From Perognathus longimembris pacificus (taxonomy: Eukaryota > Chordata > Mammalia > Rodentia > Heteromyidae), in assembly GCF_023159225.1 (NCBI RefSeq), contig NC_063161.1:119450958-119514957 (forward strand): a stretch of DNA of 64,000 bases, given 5' to 3'. A model generated the notes under the pieces. It was not told the origin of the DNA and made no database searches. It worked only from the letters and a program-made list of their open reading frames with translations. Positions 46,839 through 58,388 of the stretch are shown in pieces. The position numbers and the translations under genes were made by a program. The stretch's first letter is position 1; each line of letters begins with the position of its first letter.

Positions 46839-47479
46839 TGGCTTTAATTTCAATGCACATATGAACCTGAACTTCCAGACCAGTATATAAAAGACAAGAC
46901 AAAACAAAACATCACAAGTTGGGGTTTTCAGTTTTAAGAGCCATTGTCTGAAATTTCTTAGAGTTAACTTCACTTTTTACAAAAGTCTGCAAGAGAATGC
47001 CTTTCACTCACATAAGGGATGTTATTAGCTCTTAAATCTTTGCTAACTGAATACAAAGTATTATGTTTACTTTCATATCTTAAAAATAGTATTGTTTGGC
47101 ATCTTTTCAAATGGAAATTGGCTATGTGTATTTCCTCTTTGGAAATATGCCTTCTAATTTTCTTCGTCTCTATTGTGTTTCTATTTTTACAAACTTATAA
47201 CCAACACCTCGTGCTTTCACATAGCAGACAGTCATTACAGCCTCTATAACTGCGTGGCATTTATTATGCAAATCTACAGCATTTCCCAAAGCATGCAGAA
47301 TAATACATTGAGCTCCCACATAGGCAACACCAGCTTCTGCCATGTAATTACCAACAGGAGGCCATGTCTTGTTTCTACCATGCCACCCACTCTTCACCCC
47401 ACCCTGATCATTCTAAAAACACATCCCAGACCATGTATGGAATGGTGAACTTTTTTAGTGTTCTTTGTAATGAAGAGCT

Positions 47480-47686
47480 GTGTGTGTGTGTGTGTGTGTG
47501 TGTTGATACTAGGGCTTGAACTCAGGCCCTGGGTGCTTGTTTTGCTCAAGGCTGGGGCCCTGCCACTTGCTTTTTAGTGGTTATTTGGAGATGAAAACTC
47601 AGGGGCTTTCCTGCCCAGCTTGCTTCTAACCCAGAGGCTCAGACCGCGGCTAGGATTTATAGGCAAAAGCCATTAGTACCTGGCTG
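47480..47686 (-). mobile_element. 7SL-headed Geo SINE, antisense, with (TG)n tail
   Basis: A (tg)n run (47480-47502), then tactagggcttgaactcagg, a shortened Geo, linker agtggttatttggagatgaa and head gctaggatttataggcaaaa. Confidence 0.8.
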
Positions 47687-47807
47687 TAATGGACAACCTT
47701 AATTATTTACCATAATTCACCCCCAGTTTCCCTATTTTTTTAGTGTGTAAATAATATTTTTGTTTTATACTGCTTTTTTACCTTTTGTATTGTCATATCT
47801 GTCAGGC

Positions 47808-48040
47808 TTGTGTGTGTGCACATGCCTGTGCATGTGGGTCAGTACTAAGGCTTGAACTCAGAGACTAATGCTCTCACTCAGCCTTTTGACTTTATGGCTG
47901 GCACTCTACCATTTGAGCCACATGCCTCCAGTCTGGATTTTTGTTGGTTAATTGAAGATAGAGTCTCTTGGACTTTCTTGCCTGGGCTGGCTTTGAACTC
48001 TGGTCATCAGATCTCAATCTCCTGACTAGCTAGGATTATA
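47808..48040 (-). mobile_element. 7SL-headed Geo SINE, antisense
   Basis: tgtgtgcacatg tail, cagtactaaggcttgaactc, ctctaccatttgagccacat, linker ttggttaattgaagatagag, head gactagctaggattataaat. Confidence 0.82.
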
Positions 48041-48314
48041 AATCAGCTCTGCTGACCTTGTGTTGTTCTAAAAAAAAGGCCACTCCTACCAAAGTTTATA
48101 AAAAATATTATTTGGGGGAAATATATTACAAAAGCATATCTTAAGTAATGGATTAAATTTACCTGAATTAATTTAATTCATCTCAAATTAAATTTAATAC
48201 CAGTATAGGGAATAAAGAAGCTTCACATGCTACATAGTCCTTTGCTTGAAACTTTTTACAGGGACAGTAAAAGTAAATGTAAAGAAAAGGATTCATCTGT
48301 AAAACTGAATGCTC

Positions 48315-48553
48315 GGGGCTGGGAATATGGCCTAGTGGCAAGAGTGCTTGCCTTGTATACATGAAGCCCTGGGTTCGATTCCTCAGCACATATATAGAAA
48401 ACAGCCAGAAGTGGCACTGTGGCTCAAGTGGCAGAGTGCTAGTCTTGAGCAAAAAGAAGCCAGGGACAGTGCTCAGGCCCAGAGTCCAAACCCCAGGACT
48501 GGCAAATCCCCCCCCCAAACAAACAAACAAACAAAACACCAAACATACAAAAC
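48315..48553 (+). mobile_element. IDL-Geo SINE, sense
   Basis: ggggctgggaatatggccta to caggactggcaaatc, then a C9 and (aaac)n tail. aa(a)(c/g)ctgaatgctc flanks it at 48303-48314 and 48556-48567. Confidence 0.93.
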
Positions 48554-48849
48554 AAAGCTGAATGCTCTGTACTGAATATCAGCTTAATCTGGGTGAAGTG
48601 TGTACTTTATGCATACCCATTTGTTTAGGTGAGAAGGCAGATCTAAGGTTGTTCTAGTTACCATCTTGGAATGTCTGAATATTCTAAGATGGGACTCAAA
48701 TTGCTCAAGATCTATTTTTCTCCTGCTCTGACCACCTTCATCCCTTCCTAATTGTGAGGGGCCCTGGTTCCTAATTACATGGGGAAGAGTGTACTAGCCC
48801 AGAAAGGGGGAATGAGCAGGCAGGCCTCGAGCAGTTTGCCTGGGTTTGA

Positions 48850-49059
<210 letters not shown>

Positions 49060-50480
49060 TGGCAAGACAGAGCTGCTGGCTTCTCTGCTCATTTTCCTTC
49101 ATGCACTGGGCTTCATTTGCTAGCAAAGGCAGTCAAGGGATTTCAGGAGTTGGTGTTGGGTGTGTCTTTTCAAATATTCTGTTCCCTTGTGTGTCTGTGG
49201 ACTGCCAGGGTTCCACTGTGCCGGGAGAAGTGTGTGAAAGTAGATGGTTGGGGACATGAGATGTACCTTTCTCAGCATCGCTGGCAGGTGTAGCAGCTTG
49301 CTGGGCTACCTCTTCTGTGGCTGGGGTAGAATAGTCTCTGGGGGCTTCTGAGCAGCCTATTGGCCTCTTCCTGGAGAAGGTTGGCCCACTCCAGGCCTCA
49401 TCATTCCCACGCTCTTTCGAAGTGGATGCTACTGTGATAGATAACACCCTCCAGTTCACTACTGGAAGGTGCCAGACACTTTCATTTGGGGAAATACTCC
49501 TTCAACCAAACCAAACCAAACCTCCACAGGACTGTGGCTCAGGAGGCTAGTTTTCACTTGCACCTCACCCTGAGCCAGGCTTTCTCTACATTTGTGAATC
49601 TTTTTTACTACTACCTACCTCTGCTGAGAGCTGGAGGCTTAATGTCACAGTGGGAGAAGCTAATATGCAAAACCTTCCATGCCCAAATCACACTCCACTC
49701 TAAGCTGTTCTCAAAGATGAGCACGTTTCAATGCTGACATCCTTTCTGCCTGACTCCCCATCTGGCTCAGTAGCCTCCAATCCACAGACTAGCTGTGGTG
49801 TGGAGATGCCCTATGCCACCTCCTCATGTCACCTCATGGCCCCCTCTGTAAGATTACAGAAGAGCATCTTTCAGTCACGGTAGGGAGTGCTGCTTTAAAC
49901 GTTGGAGCACATACATCCATTTTGTTTTATTTTAACCTGCCCTCTCTTGGTATGCCACACCATTATGGAAATTAGAATCTCACTTCTTATTTTCCCACGT
50001 TTCCGGTGGGAAGTCTCTCCCTCTTCCCACAGTACCAGGTGCTTCTGACTTGCTGGCTTTTCTCAGCTGCTGGTAGTCACTACATGCTGGCTAGCTGGTT
50101 GTGCTCATTGATGCGGCAGGGCCACGCTGTGACCTGCTGGGTGTTCTCATCTAGCCGGATATTGGCTACAATGAATCTCTTCACTCAGTTGCAGGGTAGG
50201 CTCCTGACCTCAGGGATACTCACCAACTCAGGCATCTCCTGCTGTGTAACATTGTGAGGAGAGGGCACAGACATGACCTTCCCTTGTGGATAGGTGTCAC
50301 AAGAAATGCTTCTCCGATTAGAATCTGTACAGGATCCAAAGTGAAAAGACCCAAGAAGCAGCTGGATTTAGAATTTTAAAATGAATGACTTTGTTCTATG
50401 TCAATGGTTTCAGATTAGTTTATCAGCCCAACCTCATTTATGGAAGAGTAATGTGTGAAATAAATTTTATTTTATTAGGT
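49060..50480 (+). other. ACER2: Probable ACER2 3' UTR
   Basis: A stretch of 1.4 kb without SINEs follows the stop, as expected for a transcribed UTR in this SINE-dense region. Open frames here (49133-49459, 49486-49737, 50006-50257) are short and unrelated to known domains. The UTR end is set only by the candidate poly(A) signal, and longer forms are possible. Confidence 0.6.
50459..50464 (+). terminator. ACER2: Candidate ACER2 poly(A) signal
   Basis: AATAAA in gtgtgaaataaattttattt, about 1.4 kb past the stop, with T/GT-rich sequence downstream. Further AATAAA hexamers exist at about 54072 and 59165, so the site used is uncertain. Confidence 0.5.
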
Positions 50481-50979
50481 ATATAATGGACGATATAATG
50501 TATAGGACTTCCCTAACGTGTCTGGAAGTGACAGTGTACATGAACATATTGATGCTTTGCAAGGTAGAGAACACTGATACTGAAGAAATATACATGTTGC
50601 TTTGCAATAGCTTAGAATATGTTTTAAAATGATTTTGAGCCAATTATTTGGGGGAAACTGTTGTACTTCTCTGACATCTAGTGGCTCATGGGTAGAATGG
50701 CTGTGACTCCTCTGGCTGTCACGTCTAAACAATTTTCAAGGGAAATATTCAACATCCTCATTTGTGGTTGACCTTACCAGGAATAGGTTCTTGTCTCATC
50801 TCTATGGAAGTATAAAAATGCTCTTAAGTAGTGGCACTGGCATATTTTGAGGCCAGATGTCTTAATAAGGATGAGGCAAAGTAGAGTATGGATAAGGAAA
50901 AGCAGCATGTAGGAAATGGTGTGTGTGGCATGTGTTTATTTTATCCCAAGTTTCCTTTATGCCAAGTAACAGTTAAGGA
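50481..50979. other. Downstream of ACER2, no gene seen
   Basis: No repeat recognised. It may be extended 3' UTR if a distal poly(A) site is used. Confidence 0.45.
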
Positions 50980-50995
50980 AGGATCATTTCTCTTT

Positions 50996-51103
50996 TTTTT
51001 TTTCCTCAAATTTTTATTATCAAACTGACGTACAGAGAGGTTACAGTATCATACGTTGGGCATTGGATACATTTCTTGTACTGTTTGTTGCCTTGTCCCT
51101 CAT
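50996..51103 (-). mobile_element. Very short 5'-truncated L1, antisense
   Basis: The last ~108 bp of an L1 3' UTR in inverse orientation: attatcaaactgacgtacag, aggttacagtatcatacgtt and acatttcttgtactgtttgt, the reverse complement of the terminus at 57910-57985. Perfect 16-bp duplication aggatcatttctcttt at 50980-50995 and 51104-51119. Confidence 0.93.
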
Positions 51104-51119
51104 AGGATCATTTCTCTTT

Positions 51120-51817
51120 ATCAGGAAAAAGGCTTATTCCCTGGTAGAGCTGCTAAAAATCCCTGGAGCTATCGCTGAAATTAGGGGAGAAATGTAACGG
51201 ATGGGTATATTTGAATGACCTGGAAGAAAGGAAGTAGGTGCCCTAACTTGTGGGTAATTTCCATCCTTTGTTGTAAGATAAATGACTAAATTAAGGCATC
51301 AGAAGGAATGATTTTATATGAACAGTTATACATCCTTCTAGAGATTGTTTCCACAGTGATAAGAGCTGAGAAAAAAAAATGGTACGAGTCATGTTTGAGA
51401 AGGACTAGTTTTGAATAGAAATCACTAGAGCTTGCTTGCAGAGGGTGGTAAATAAAGACACTAGACATACACTTACCTTATTTTAAATTGGGTGAGTATA
51501 TCATCCATATTTATATCAAGCACTACATACTCTTTAAAGAAAACTCAGAATTTACAAAAAATTGTAGAAGAAGAAAGAAAGCAACTTGTGTTTCTATTGC
51601 CCAAGTACATCCATTGTTAATAACTTGGTATTTGGGTTCATTCCTTTCTCAAACATTTTTTGTAAAATAGCTGTGAATAGATGTTTTCTAGTGTTGACAG
51701 TTCATCCTGTAGCTTGAATGGAATATCAGTTGGGTGTGTTTGTGAAGAGCAGGAGTGAGATACACTAGAGTTAGCTATATATTTGACTGAAGATGGCTAG
51801 ATTCTGAGACTTACTAC
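51120..51817. other. Intergenic, no gene seen
   Basis: AT-rich sequence without recognised repeat or coding signal. Confidence 0.5.
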
Positions 51818-51827
51818 TGATCTTCCT

Positions 51828-52076
51828 CCCCTACCCCCACCCCCACCCCCAGTCCTGGGGCTTGGACTCAAGGCCTGTATACTGTCCCCCCAGCTTCTTT
51901 TGTTCAAGGCTAGTGCTCTACCATTTGAGCCACAGCTCTACTTCCAGCTTTTTTGGTAATTATTGGAGATAAGAGTCTCACAGACTTTCTTGCCTGGGCT
52001 GGCTTCCAACCACGATCCTCAGATCTCAGCTTCCTGAGTTGCTAGGATTACAGCACTGAGCCATAAGTGCCCAGAT
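51828..52076 (-). mobile_element. 7SL-headed Geo SINE, antisense
   Basis: A ccccca-repeat tail (51834-51860), then agtcctggggcttggactca, tttgagccacagctctactt, linker taattattggagataagagt, head ggattacagcactgagccat. tgatcttcct flanks it at 51818-51827 and 52078-52087. Confidence 0.9.
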
Positions 52077-52087
52077 GTGATCTTCCT

Positions 52088-52943
52088 TTTTAATCAAGCT
52101 TGATATGAATGGGTCCTAAGACATGATAAATGGAATCTTTCTTTATAGCATTCATTCTGTACTTTATAAATAGTAACTATGTGACTTCATAGATTTTGAT
52201 TTTGATTTTGATTAATTCAATTATGAATTTCCCAATCTCCTCCCAATGTATTGACATTTAGGAGTTAGGTCTCAATCAGATTTTGCTTTGGCTAGAATCT
52301 GCCTGAGATCTGTATCCCATAGGAACTAGATTGAAGATATCAAAACCCACTAATGTTCGCAAGTGATCATTTCCCACTGTAAAAACTTTTATTTTACAGT
52401 GTTTGTTGGTGATTAGAAAAGGAAATCTTTCTTCTCTTTGTTAGTACATCATTATAAAATAAGCACTTGAGTGTACACATAGAAGGGGACGAAATGCCTA
52501 CATTCACTTGGTAACGAGCTACATTTTGTGAGAACTCTCTGCCTGACCAATCATGAGTGCCTAAAACATTCCTCATAGATCAAAGATGTCCTGTTGAAGG
52601 ACAAAGTGGACATCAGACACAGGCTTTGTAACATCACTGCCACCAATTCTGTTTATTGGGTTTCTCAGGTGTGTAAAAACGTCTCTCACCATTCCTTTAT
52701 GCTTCCCTGAGCCAGGACAGTGGTGGAGGCTTGGGGACTGGGATTTGAGCCTTCCCCTGACTTTGTCCCTTGGAGTTGATGTGGAACCATGCCTGGGGGC
52801 GAGAGGAGAGGTAAAGCTTTCTGAGGCATGGCCCCTTTCCTAGCTCCTTCTCTCTATCCAACTACACTTGAAATCTTGACAGCACTTCACTGGGGTGCTG
52901 TGGTTCCAGCTGGTCAAAGAAACATCTTGGGCCAGACTGAGAT
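52088..52943. other. Intergenic, no gene seen
   Basis: No recognised repeat apart from a short gattttgattttgatt run near 52195. No coding signal. Confidence 0.5.
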
Positions 52944-53168
52944 TTTTTTTTTTTGGTCATGGGGCTTGAACCCGGGCCTGAGTGCTGTCCCTGAGCTCTT
53001 TTTTGCTAGCACTCTACCACTTTGAGCCACGGCTCCACATCTGGTTTTTGAGTGGTAAATTAGAGATAAGAGTCTCATGGAGACTTTCCTGCCTGAACTG
53101 GCTTTTGTGTTCCTCAGATCTCAGCCTCCCAAATATCTAGGATTACAGGTGTGAGCCACCAGTGCCCG
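52944..53168 (-). mobile_element. 7SL-headed Geo SINE, antisense
   Basis: tggtcatggggcttgaaccc, ctaccactttgagccacggc, linker gtaaattagagataagagtc, head ggattacaggtgtgagccac. Confidence 0.88.
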
Positions 53169-54105
53169 GGCAGACTAGGATTCTTAAGAATGGATTTTAT
53201 AGATAACATTTCCCCTTTAGATGAAAACTGTGGTTCTCCTCTAGAGGACTCATTATTTTATTTTTCCTGTCATGTCAAACCAGACTTAAAGATTTTTATA
53301 ACAGCTATTTGTAATCAAAGAAAATATAGGCTTTTTAGGTATCGATCTTGTTTTGTACCTTCTCTAAGGTGTGCTGTGTAAGTGGACAGTGCCCACTGGC
53401 TGAAGTAGAATTTTAGTCTCCATGACTTTGGAAGTGGGTTAGGCTTTCTGAAATGGAGCTTTTGCACTTTATACTCTTTCTGAACTATGATAATGGTTTA
53501 ATATTAAAGATATAAGTAGCATTTCCTGTGAACAAATATATATATATATGTATATATATGTTTGTGTCTATTTCCAAAATGATTTCTCAAGTATCTGCAG
53601 AGAAAATATAGTTTATGGATTGTAGAGTGAAGTTATTTGCCTAAGTTAATTTGTTAACTAATTTAGATATTATAACATGCTTTGAATGTTGATTTCTTCT
53701 GAGAACTGTGAAGTTAATGCACCTAAATAGTCCTAGTACAAACTGCTGAAATGTATTTACTAGAAGTTCTTTAATTATGTCAAATGGATATAAGCTTTCA
53801 ATGGTAGGTTACCAGTTCCTTTGTGGTGGAATTCATCTAATTACTGGAAGATCTTGTGACATTTTAGAACAGTAAATGACTTTAGCAGGGGAATCTATAC
53901 TGGTTTATTTTTTCTTAACTTCCTATGACAGACTTAAGAATAAGATATCCAGCAAAGGATGGAAGTTCAAGGCCCTGAGTTCTATCCCAGTACTCCCCTC
54001 TAGAAAAGATGGTATCTGGGTATGGGTTTGTCATGTATTCTATCTACCTTCATACTATCAATTTTTTTCCTAATAAAAAGTTAAAAATATAGCATTTGAG
54101 TTTTT
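53169..54105. other. Intergenic, no gene seen
   Basis: AT-rich DNA with a short (ta)n/tatg run at 53539-53560 and an AATAAA at about 54072. No gene or recognised transposon. Confidence 0.5.
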
Positions 54106-54164
54106 TCATTCCTTTTGGGGCAGAGCTTTGCCTCACTTGCTGCCTCATCTTGTTGGGGTAAGTG

Positions 54165-54290
54165 GGGAGATGGGGGGTCTCAACATGTTGCACAGACTAC
54201 TTTGAATGCCCGGCTCAAGTGATTCTCCTGCCTCAGCCCCAACCCCCAAACCCCCACAGGTAGCTGAGACTCCACTGGCCTGTGACCCTT
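54165..54290 (-). mobile_element. B1/7SL-like fragment, antisense (weak)
   Basis: ggtctcaacatgttgcacag, ggctcaagtgattctcctgc and ctcagcccc follow the order of an inverted 7SL SINE. Heavily changed. Confidence 0.4.
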
Positions 54291-54434
54291 CTGGAATGAT
54301 TGACAGCCCTCTTCCTGTTTTATTGGTCCCAAGTAACACTTCTGTCTCCAACCATGCCGGTGACACCAGGTTACCTGGAAAGCCTTCTCTCTGGGTATTC
54401 ACAAAAATAAAAAGATCACGTAGAGTTTTTTTAA

Positions 54435-54612
54435 TTTTAATTTATTGGTGTATGGGAATGTGCCAATATTAGGACTTAAACTCAGGGCCTCAAAGTCTCC
54501 CTCATGCACTGTACCACTTGACCAATGCTTCCACTTAAGCATTTTGCTGGACTGGAGTTATCCAGTAAAATAAGTAGTTAAGATTACAGTATGAACCAAT
54601 GGTTCCTGGCTA
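54435..54612 (-). mobile_element. Diverged ID/7SL SINE, antisense
   Basis: aatattaggacttaaactca, gggcctcaaagtctccctca, actgtaccacttgaccaatg and attacagtatgaaccaatgg keep the order of an inverted 7SL-dID type element. Confidence 0.5.
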
Positions 54613-55109
54613 TTTTATACTTGATACACAACATTTTCTGCTTTTGCAATTGGATGTGGAGACAATAACACTATTTTTAAAAATGTAAGAAAAGCAGTAG
54701 GACTAGTAGAATTTATTTTTACTTTAGAGCTGGTGATTTAAAAAATGGTGGCTGGAGACAAGGAAAAGAGTGTGAAATGACAATGATGGCATTTATACTT
54801 TTGTTATGGGGTAGATTCTGGTGTACAAAGCTAGGCAAATCCACCTAGGTGGGAGGGATTCAGAGAATTTTGGGGTGCCATTGCCATCTGGTGGTAATTT
54901 TTGGTTATTGCTATTAGTGGCTCTAGAGATTCCCTTGTCAAATTGCCTTATCTCAGAACTCACTGTAATTGTCTAAACCTTGTAACATGTTACGCAAGGT
55001 CTTCCTGAGACCAAGCAATATTTCTTTGTCTTCTTTGAGTTTATCTTTGCATTTATTTTTTTCATTCCTCTTAGGAATTCATTATTTTTTAGTTTACTTT
55101 CTATTTTAA
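54613..55109. other. Intergenic, no gene seen
   Basis: No recognised repeat or coding signal. Confidence 0.5.
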
Positions 55110-55535
55110 ATTTGCTTTTATTTTATTATAATGGTAATGTGCAGAGGGGTTACAGTTACATTAGTAAGGTAATGAGTACATTTTTAAAAAAATTTTTGGC
55201 CAGTCCTGGGCCTTGAACTCAGGGCCTGAGCACTGTCCCTGGCTTCCTTTTGCTCAAGGCTAGCACTCTGCCACTTGAGCCACAGCGCCACTTCTGGCCG
55301 TTTTCTGTATATATGGTGCTGGGGAATTGAACCCAGGGCCTCATGTATACGAGGCAAGCTCTCTTGCCACTGGGCCATATCCTCAGCCCATGAGTACATT
55401 TCTTGTCGAACATTGTTACCTCCTTCTGTCTTTCCTCCCACCAAGTTGTAAAGTTCATTTCCAACATAGAGTCTTGTGAGTATTGCTGTTCAGCACTTCA
55501 TTCTTTATGCTGTCGGTATGTGAGCCTACTAGAAT
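55110..55535 (-). mobile_element. L1 3' end, antisense, split by SINE
   Basis: tataatggtaatgtgcagag, gggttacagttacattagta (55125-55170) and, after the SINE, cttgtcgaacattgttacct and agttgtaaagttcatttcca match the L1 3' end at 56016-56170. The IDL-Geo at 55184-55389 interrupts it. Confidence 0.8.
55184..55389 (-). mobile_element. IDL-Geo SINE, antisense, inside L1
   Basis: ggccagtcctgggccttgaa to ggccatatcctcagccc. atgagtacattt flanks it at 55172-55183 and 55390-55401, within the L1 3' UTR. Confidence 0.94.
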
Positions 55536-55894
55536 TTTGAATGTGCTCAATGTGATAAAGCAAATACATTCCTGCCTGTAAAATCAATTTATCATAGATG
55601 TGATCTAGAGGACGTTTAACTTTGGGGACAAAGAGGTTCATTTACACAAGTCAAACACTCCTACTGTCCAAATCTCATTAAGACTAAATCCAGTTGTTTT
55701 TTTAAATACACATATTTCTAAATTTTACAGTGCTGGAGCTGGAGCTCAGGTCTTCCCATTGCACTAGGCTGACCAAATCTGAGCTTTCTTATGACATAAA
55801 TTCCTGTGCTTTCTTCCAGATTTGTTCTGAGCCATTTGACTCTGTTCCTTCAGAGTCTTTCAGCTCTCTGTGTGGTCCTATCCTATCTGTATTT

Positions 55895-56012
55895 TTACAA
55901 GATTTTTTATTAGCACATATTAGTTGCACAAGTGGGGGGAGTCAATGTGACATTTCTGTACAATACAATATGCTCCATCAACCTCTTTGCTCATCGCTCT
56001 TCCTCATTCCTT
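55895..56012 (-). mobile_element. Old L1 3' end fragment, antisense
   Basis: ttttattagcacatattagt, gcacaagtggggggagtcaa and tgtgacatttctgtacaata fit an inverted 3' UTR of an older mammalian L1. Confidence 0.55.
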
Positions 56013-56015
56013 CCC

Positions 56016-56350
56016 ACTTAAAATTTTAATTTTATTGTCAAGGTGATGTACAGAGGGGTTACAGTCACATACCTAAGGTAGTAAGCACATTGTTACCCAC
56101 TCCCTCGTTTTTCTCCATTTTCCCTCTCTCTCCACTCCCTTCCCCCCCAAGTTGTAAAGTTCATTTCCAACATATTGGCTTGTGAGTATCACTGTTGCAT
56201 TGGTTCACCCTGTCCTTTGTCCCACCATTTTGCTTTTTCCCTTCCCTTTCTCAATTCAGATAAATGTATATACTGTACACAGGATACCGAAATCAAGTAC
56301 AGTGACAACAGCAGGTAAGCCAAAGGGGGGAAAACAAAAGAAAAAACTTC
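56016..56350 (-). mobile_element. L1 3' end, antisense
   Basis: attttattgtcaaggtgatg, tacagaggggttacagtcac, a pyrimidine-rich tract (56100-56150), then agttgtaaagttcatttcca and ataaatgtatatactgtaca. It is the same 3'-UTR lineage as 55110 and 63680. Confidence 0.75.
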
Positions 56351-56489
56351 ACCTACTTTATTTCAGTGAGATTCATTGTTTTATTCTTATGCATGCACAG
56401 AAAGTGCTTTACCCATCCAGAGTAATTAGGATTCCAGTCATGAGCCACTGGTGCTTGGCTTTTGATTATATTCCAGAAAAGTCTGAGAG

Positions 56490-56620
56490 ACTCCATCTCT
56501 AATCAACCAGGAGAAAAGCTAGAGCTATGGCTCAAGAGGTGAAGCACCAGCCATGAGCAAGCAAGCAAGCTGACTCACAGCTTGTGGCCCTGAGTTCTAG
56601 CCCTCATACTGGCAGATGTG
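56490..56620 (+). mobile_element. 7SL-headed Geo SINE fragment, sense
   Basis: gagactccatctctaatcaa, ctatggctcaagaggtgaag and gagttctagccctcatactg: linker plus Geo without the head. Confidence 0.75.
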
Positions 56621-56979
56621 TGTGGTGAGGCAGAACATCCCGTTGAGGGTGTGATGGAGCAGAGCTGCTCGCTTCATGGCCTGTAGGAAGTAGTGAGCCA
56701 GACAGAGGGGGGCCTTGGACAAGAGACAGCCCCAAAGGAACATGCTCCCAGCAACCCACTTCCTCCATCTAGCTCCTATCTTGCAAAGTTTCCACCATCT
56801 CCCAACAGGACCAGATCCATCAATGCATTCATCTATTGATTGCATCAGAGCAGAGCTCTCATCACTGCTCAAAGATTGGATTTACCATGCCTCCAACACA
56901 AGAGCCTTTGAGTGGGGTTGGGGGGAATTTCATGTGCAAATCAAAATAGGACTGCTCAGAGTTGCAGTTAGATGTAGGC
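56621..56979. other. Intergenic, no gene seen
   Basis: Contains a 91-residue minus-strand frame (56597-56872) and a plus-strand frame running into a SINE. Neither has a recognisable domain. Confidence 0.45.
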
Positions 56980-57168
56980 GAGGCTTTTTGTTGTTGGTGG
57001 TGCTGGTTGTGGGGCTTGAATTCAGAGACTGGGTGCTGTTCCTGAGCCTCTTTGTGTTCAAGGCTAGCTCTCTACCACTTGAGCCGCAGATCCACTTCCA
57101 GTTTTTGAGTGGTTAATGAGAGATAAGAGTCTCATAGGGACTTTTCTGCAAAGGCTGGCTTTGAACCG
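56980..57168 (-). mobile_element. 7SL-headed Geo SINE, antisense
   Basis: tgctggttgtggggcttgaa, ctctaccacttgagccgcag, linker gtggttaatgagagataaga, head ggctggctttgaacc. 5' end truncated. Confidence 0.82.
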
Positions 57169-57189
57169 GGGAGCAGGGCACAAACAGTA

Positions 57190-57400
57190 TCAGCTTTCCA
57201 CTCCAGGATTTATTGGCTTCCCAGTCCAGTGCCAGCTTCCCACTCCAGTATCTATCAGCTTCCCACTACAGTATTGGCTTCCCAGTCCAGTGTCAGCTTC
57301 CCAGTCTACTGTTAGCTTCCCACTCCAGTGCTTCCCACTCCAGTTTCTATCAGCTTCCCACTTCAATATTGGCTTCCCACTCCAGTGTCAGCTCTCTTCT
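57190..57400 (+). repeat. Imperfect minisatellite, core cttcccactccagt
   Basis: About ten copies of c(t/a)(g/c)gcttccca(c/g)t(c/a)cagt separated by variable 4-9 bp spacers (gtcag, ttggc, ctatcag), so the period alternates near 20 and 26 bp. Both strands stay open across much of it, which explains the repetitive 89-119 residue frames. Not a SINE or L1 part that I recognise. Confidence 0.85.
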
Positions 57401-57449
57401 TTCCCTGAAAATAGACATGCCTACTTCCCACTTAAAAAATCCAGTTTTA

Positions 57450-57989
57450 CATGGACTCTATGGTCTCCCTCATAGGGAATAATTAGCACAGGTTTAGGCA
57501 AGTCACAGCAGAGGATCACAAGAGCCCAATAGCTATACCCTTATGATCACATAAGATGATGCTAAGTGAAATGAACTCCATGTTATGGAAACCATTGTTA
57601 TGTCACTATTGTAACTACTTTCAACGTGCTATGTGTAACTGTAGCTTCTATTATTGATGATCTTCTTGTATTCCCTTCCTGTGGTTGTACCTACACTATC
57701 TCTGTATCTTATCTGAGTATATTGGAAACTGTGTATACTAGTATTAGAACTAGGAAATTGAAAGGGAATACCAAAACCGAGAGACACAGGGTAAAAAAAG
57801 TCAAACAAACTACAAAAGCAATACTTGCAAAACTGTTTGGTGTAAATGACTGAACAATTCATGGGGGGGAAAGGGAGAGGGGGAGGGGGGAATGAGGGAC
57901 GAGGTAACAAACAGTACAAGAAATATATCCAATGCCTAGCGCATGAAACTGTAACCTCTCTGTACATCAGTTTGATAATAAAAATTTTA
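57450..57989 (+). mobile_element. 5'-truncated L1, sense, G-rich 3' UTR
   Basis: Starts at tggactctatggtctccctc and runs through the G-rich tract (57861-57890) to the tail tttgataataaaaatttt. aaa(a/g)tccagtttta flanks it at about 57434-57449 and 57990-58004. Same lineage as 31820-32596. Confidence 0.9.
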
Positions 57990-58047
57990 AAAAGTCCAGT
58001 TTTAGTTTGAGGATTTACAGTAGAAGTGGTATATGGCAGTGTTCAGA

Positions 58048-58150
58048 AATGGCATTATAAAAGTGATGTACAGCGGAGTTATATGTCAGGTTAAAAAGTA
58101 CATATCTTTTTGGACATTGCCACCCCTTCTCTTACTCTTACCTTCTCTTA
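58048..58150 (-). mobile_element. L1 3' end fragment, antisense
   Basis: ataaaagtgatgtacagcgg, gttatatgtcaggttaaaaa and gtacatatctttttggacat match the L1 terminus lineage seen at 42300 and 56016. Confidence 0.65.
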
Positions 58151-58182
58151 CCCAGTTACATCTACATTTAAATTAATTAATT

Positions 58183-58388
58183 ATGCTGTTGAACTCAGGG
58201 CCTGGCCACTGTCCCTGAGCTTTTTGTTTTCTCTGAAGGCTAGCACTCTACCACTTGAGCCACAACTCCATTTCAGCTTTTTGGTGGTTAATTGTAGTTT
58301 CCTTCCTGAGCTGGCTTTGAATTGCAATCCTCAGATCTCAGCCTCCTGAATAGCTAGGACTATAGTGTGAGCCACAGGCACCTGGCTA
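58183..58388 (-). mobile_element. 7SL-headed Geo SINE, antisense
   Basis: ctgttgaactcagggcctgg, ctaccacttgagccacaact, linker ggtggttaattgtagtttcc, head gaatagctaggactatagtg. Confidence 0.85.

Noticed and set aside
53539..53560. TATA-rich run as a promoter
   Set aside because: It is a short (ta)n/tatg simple repeat with no gene downstream.
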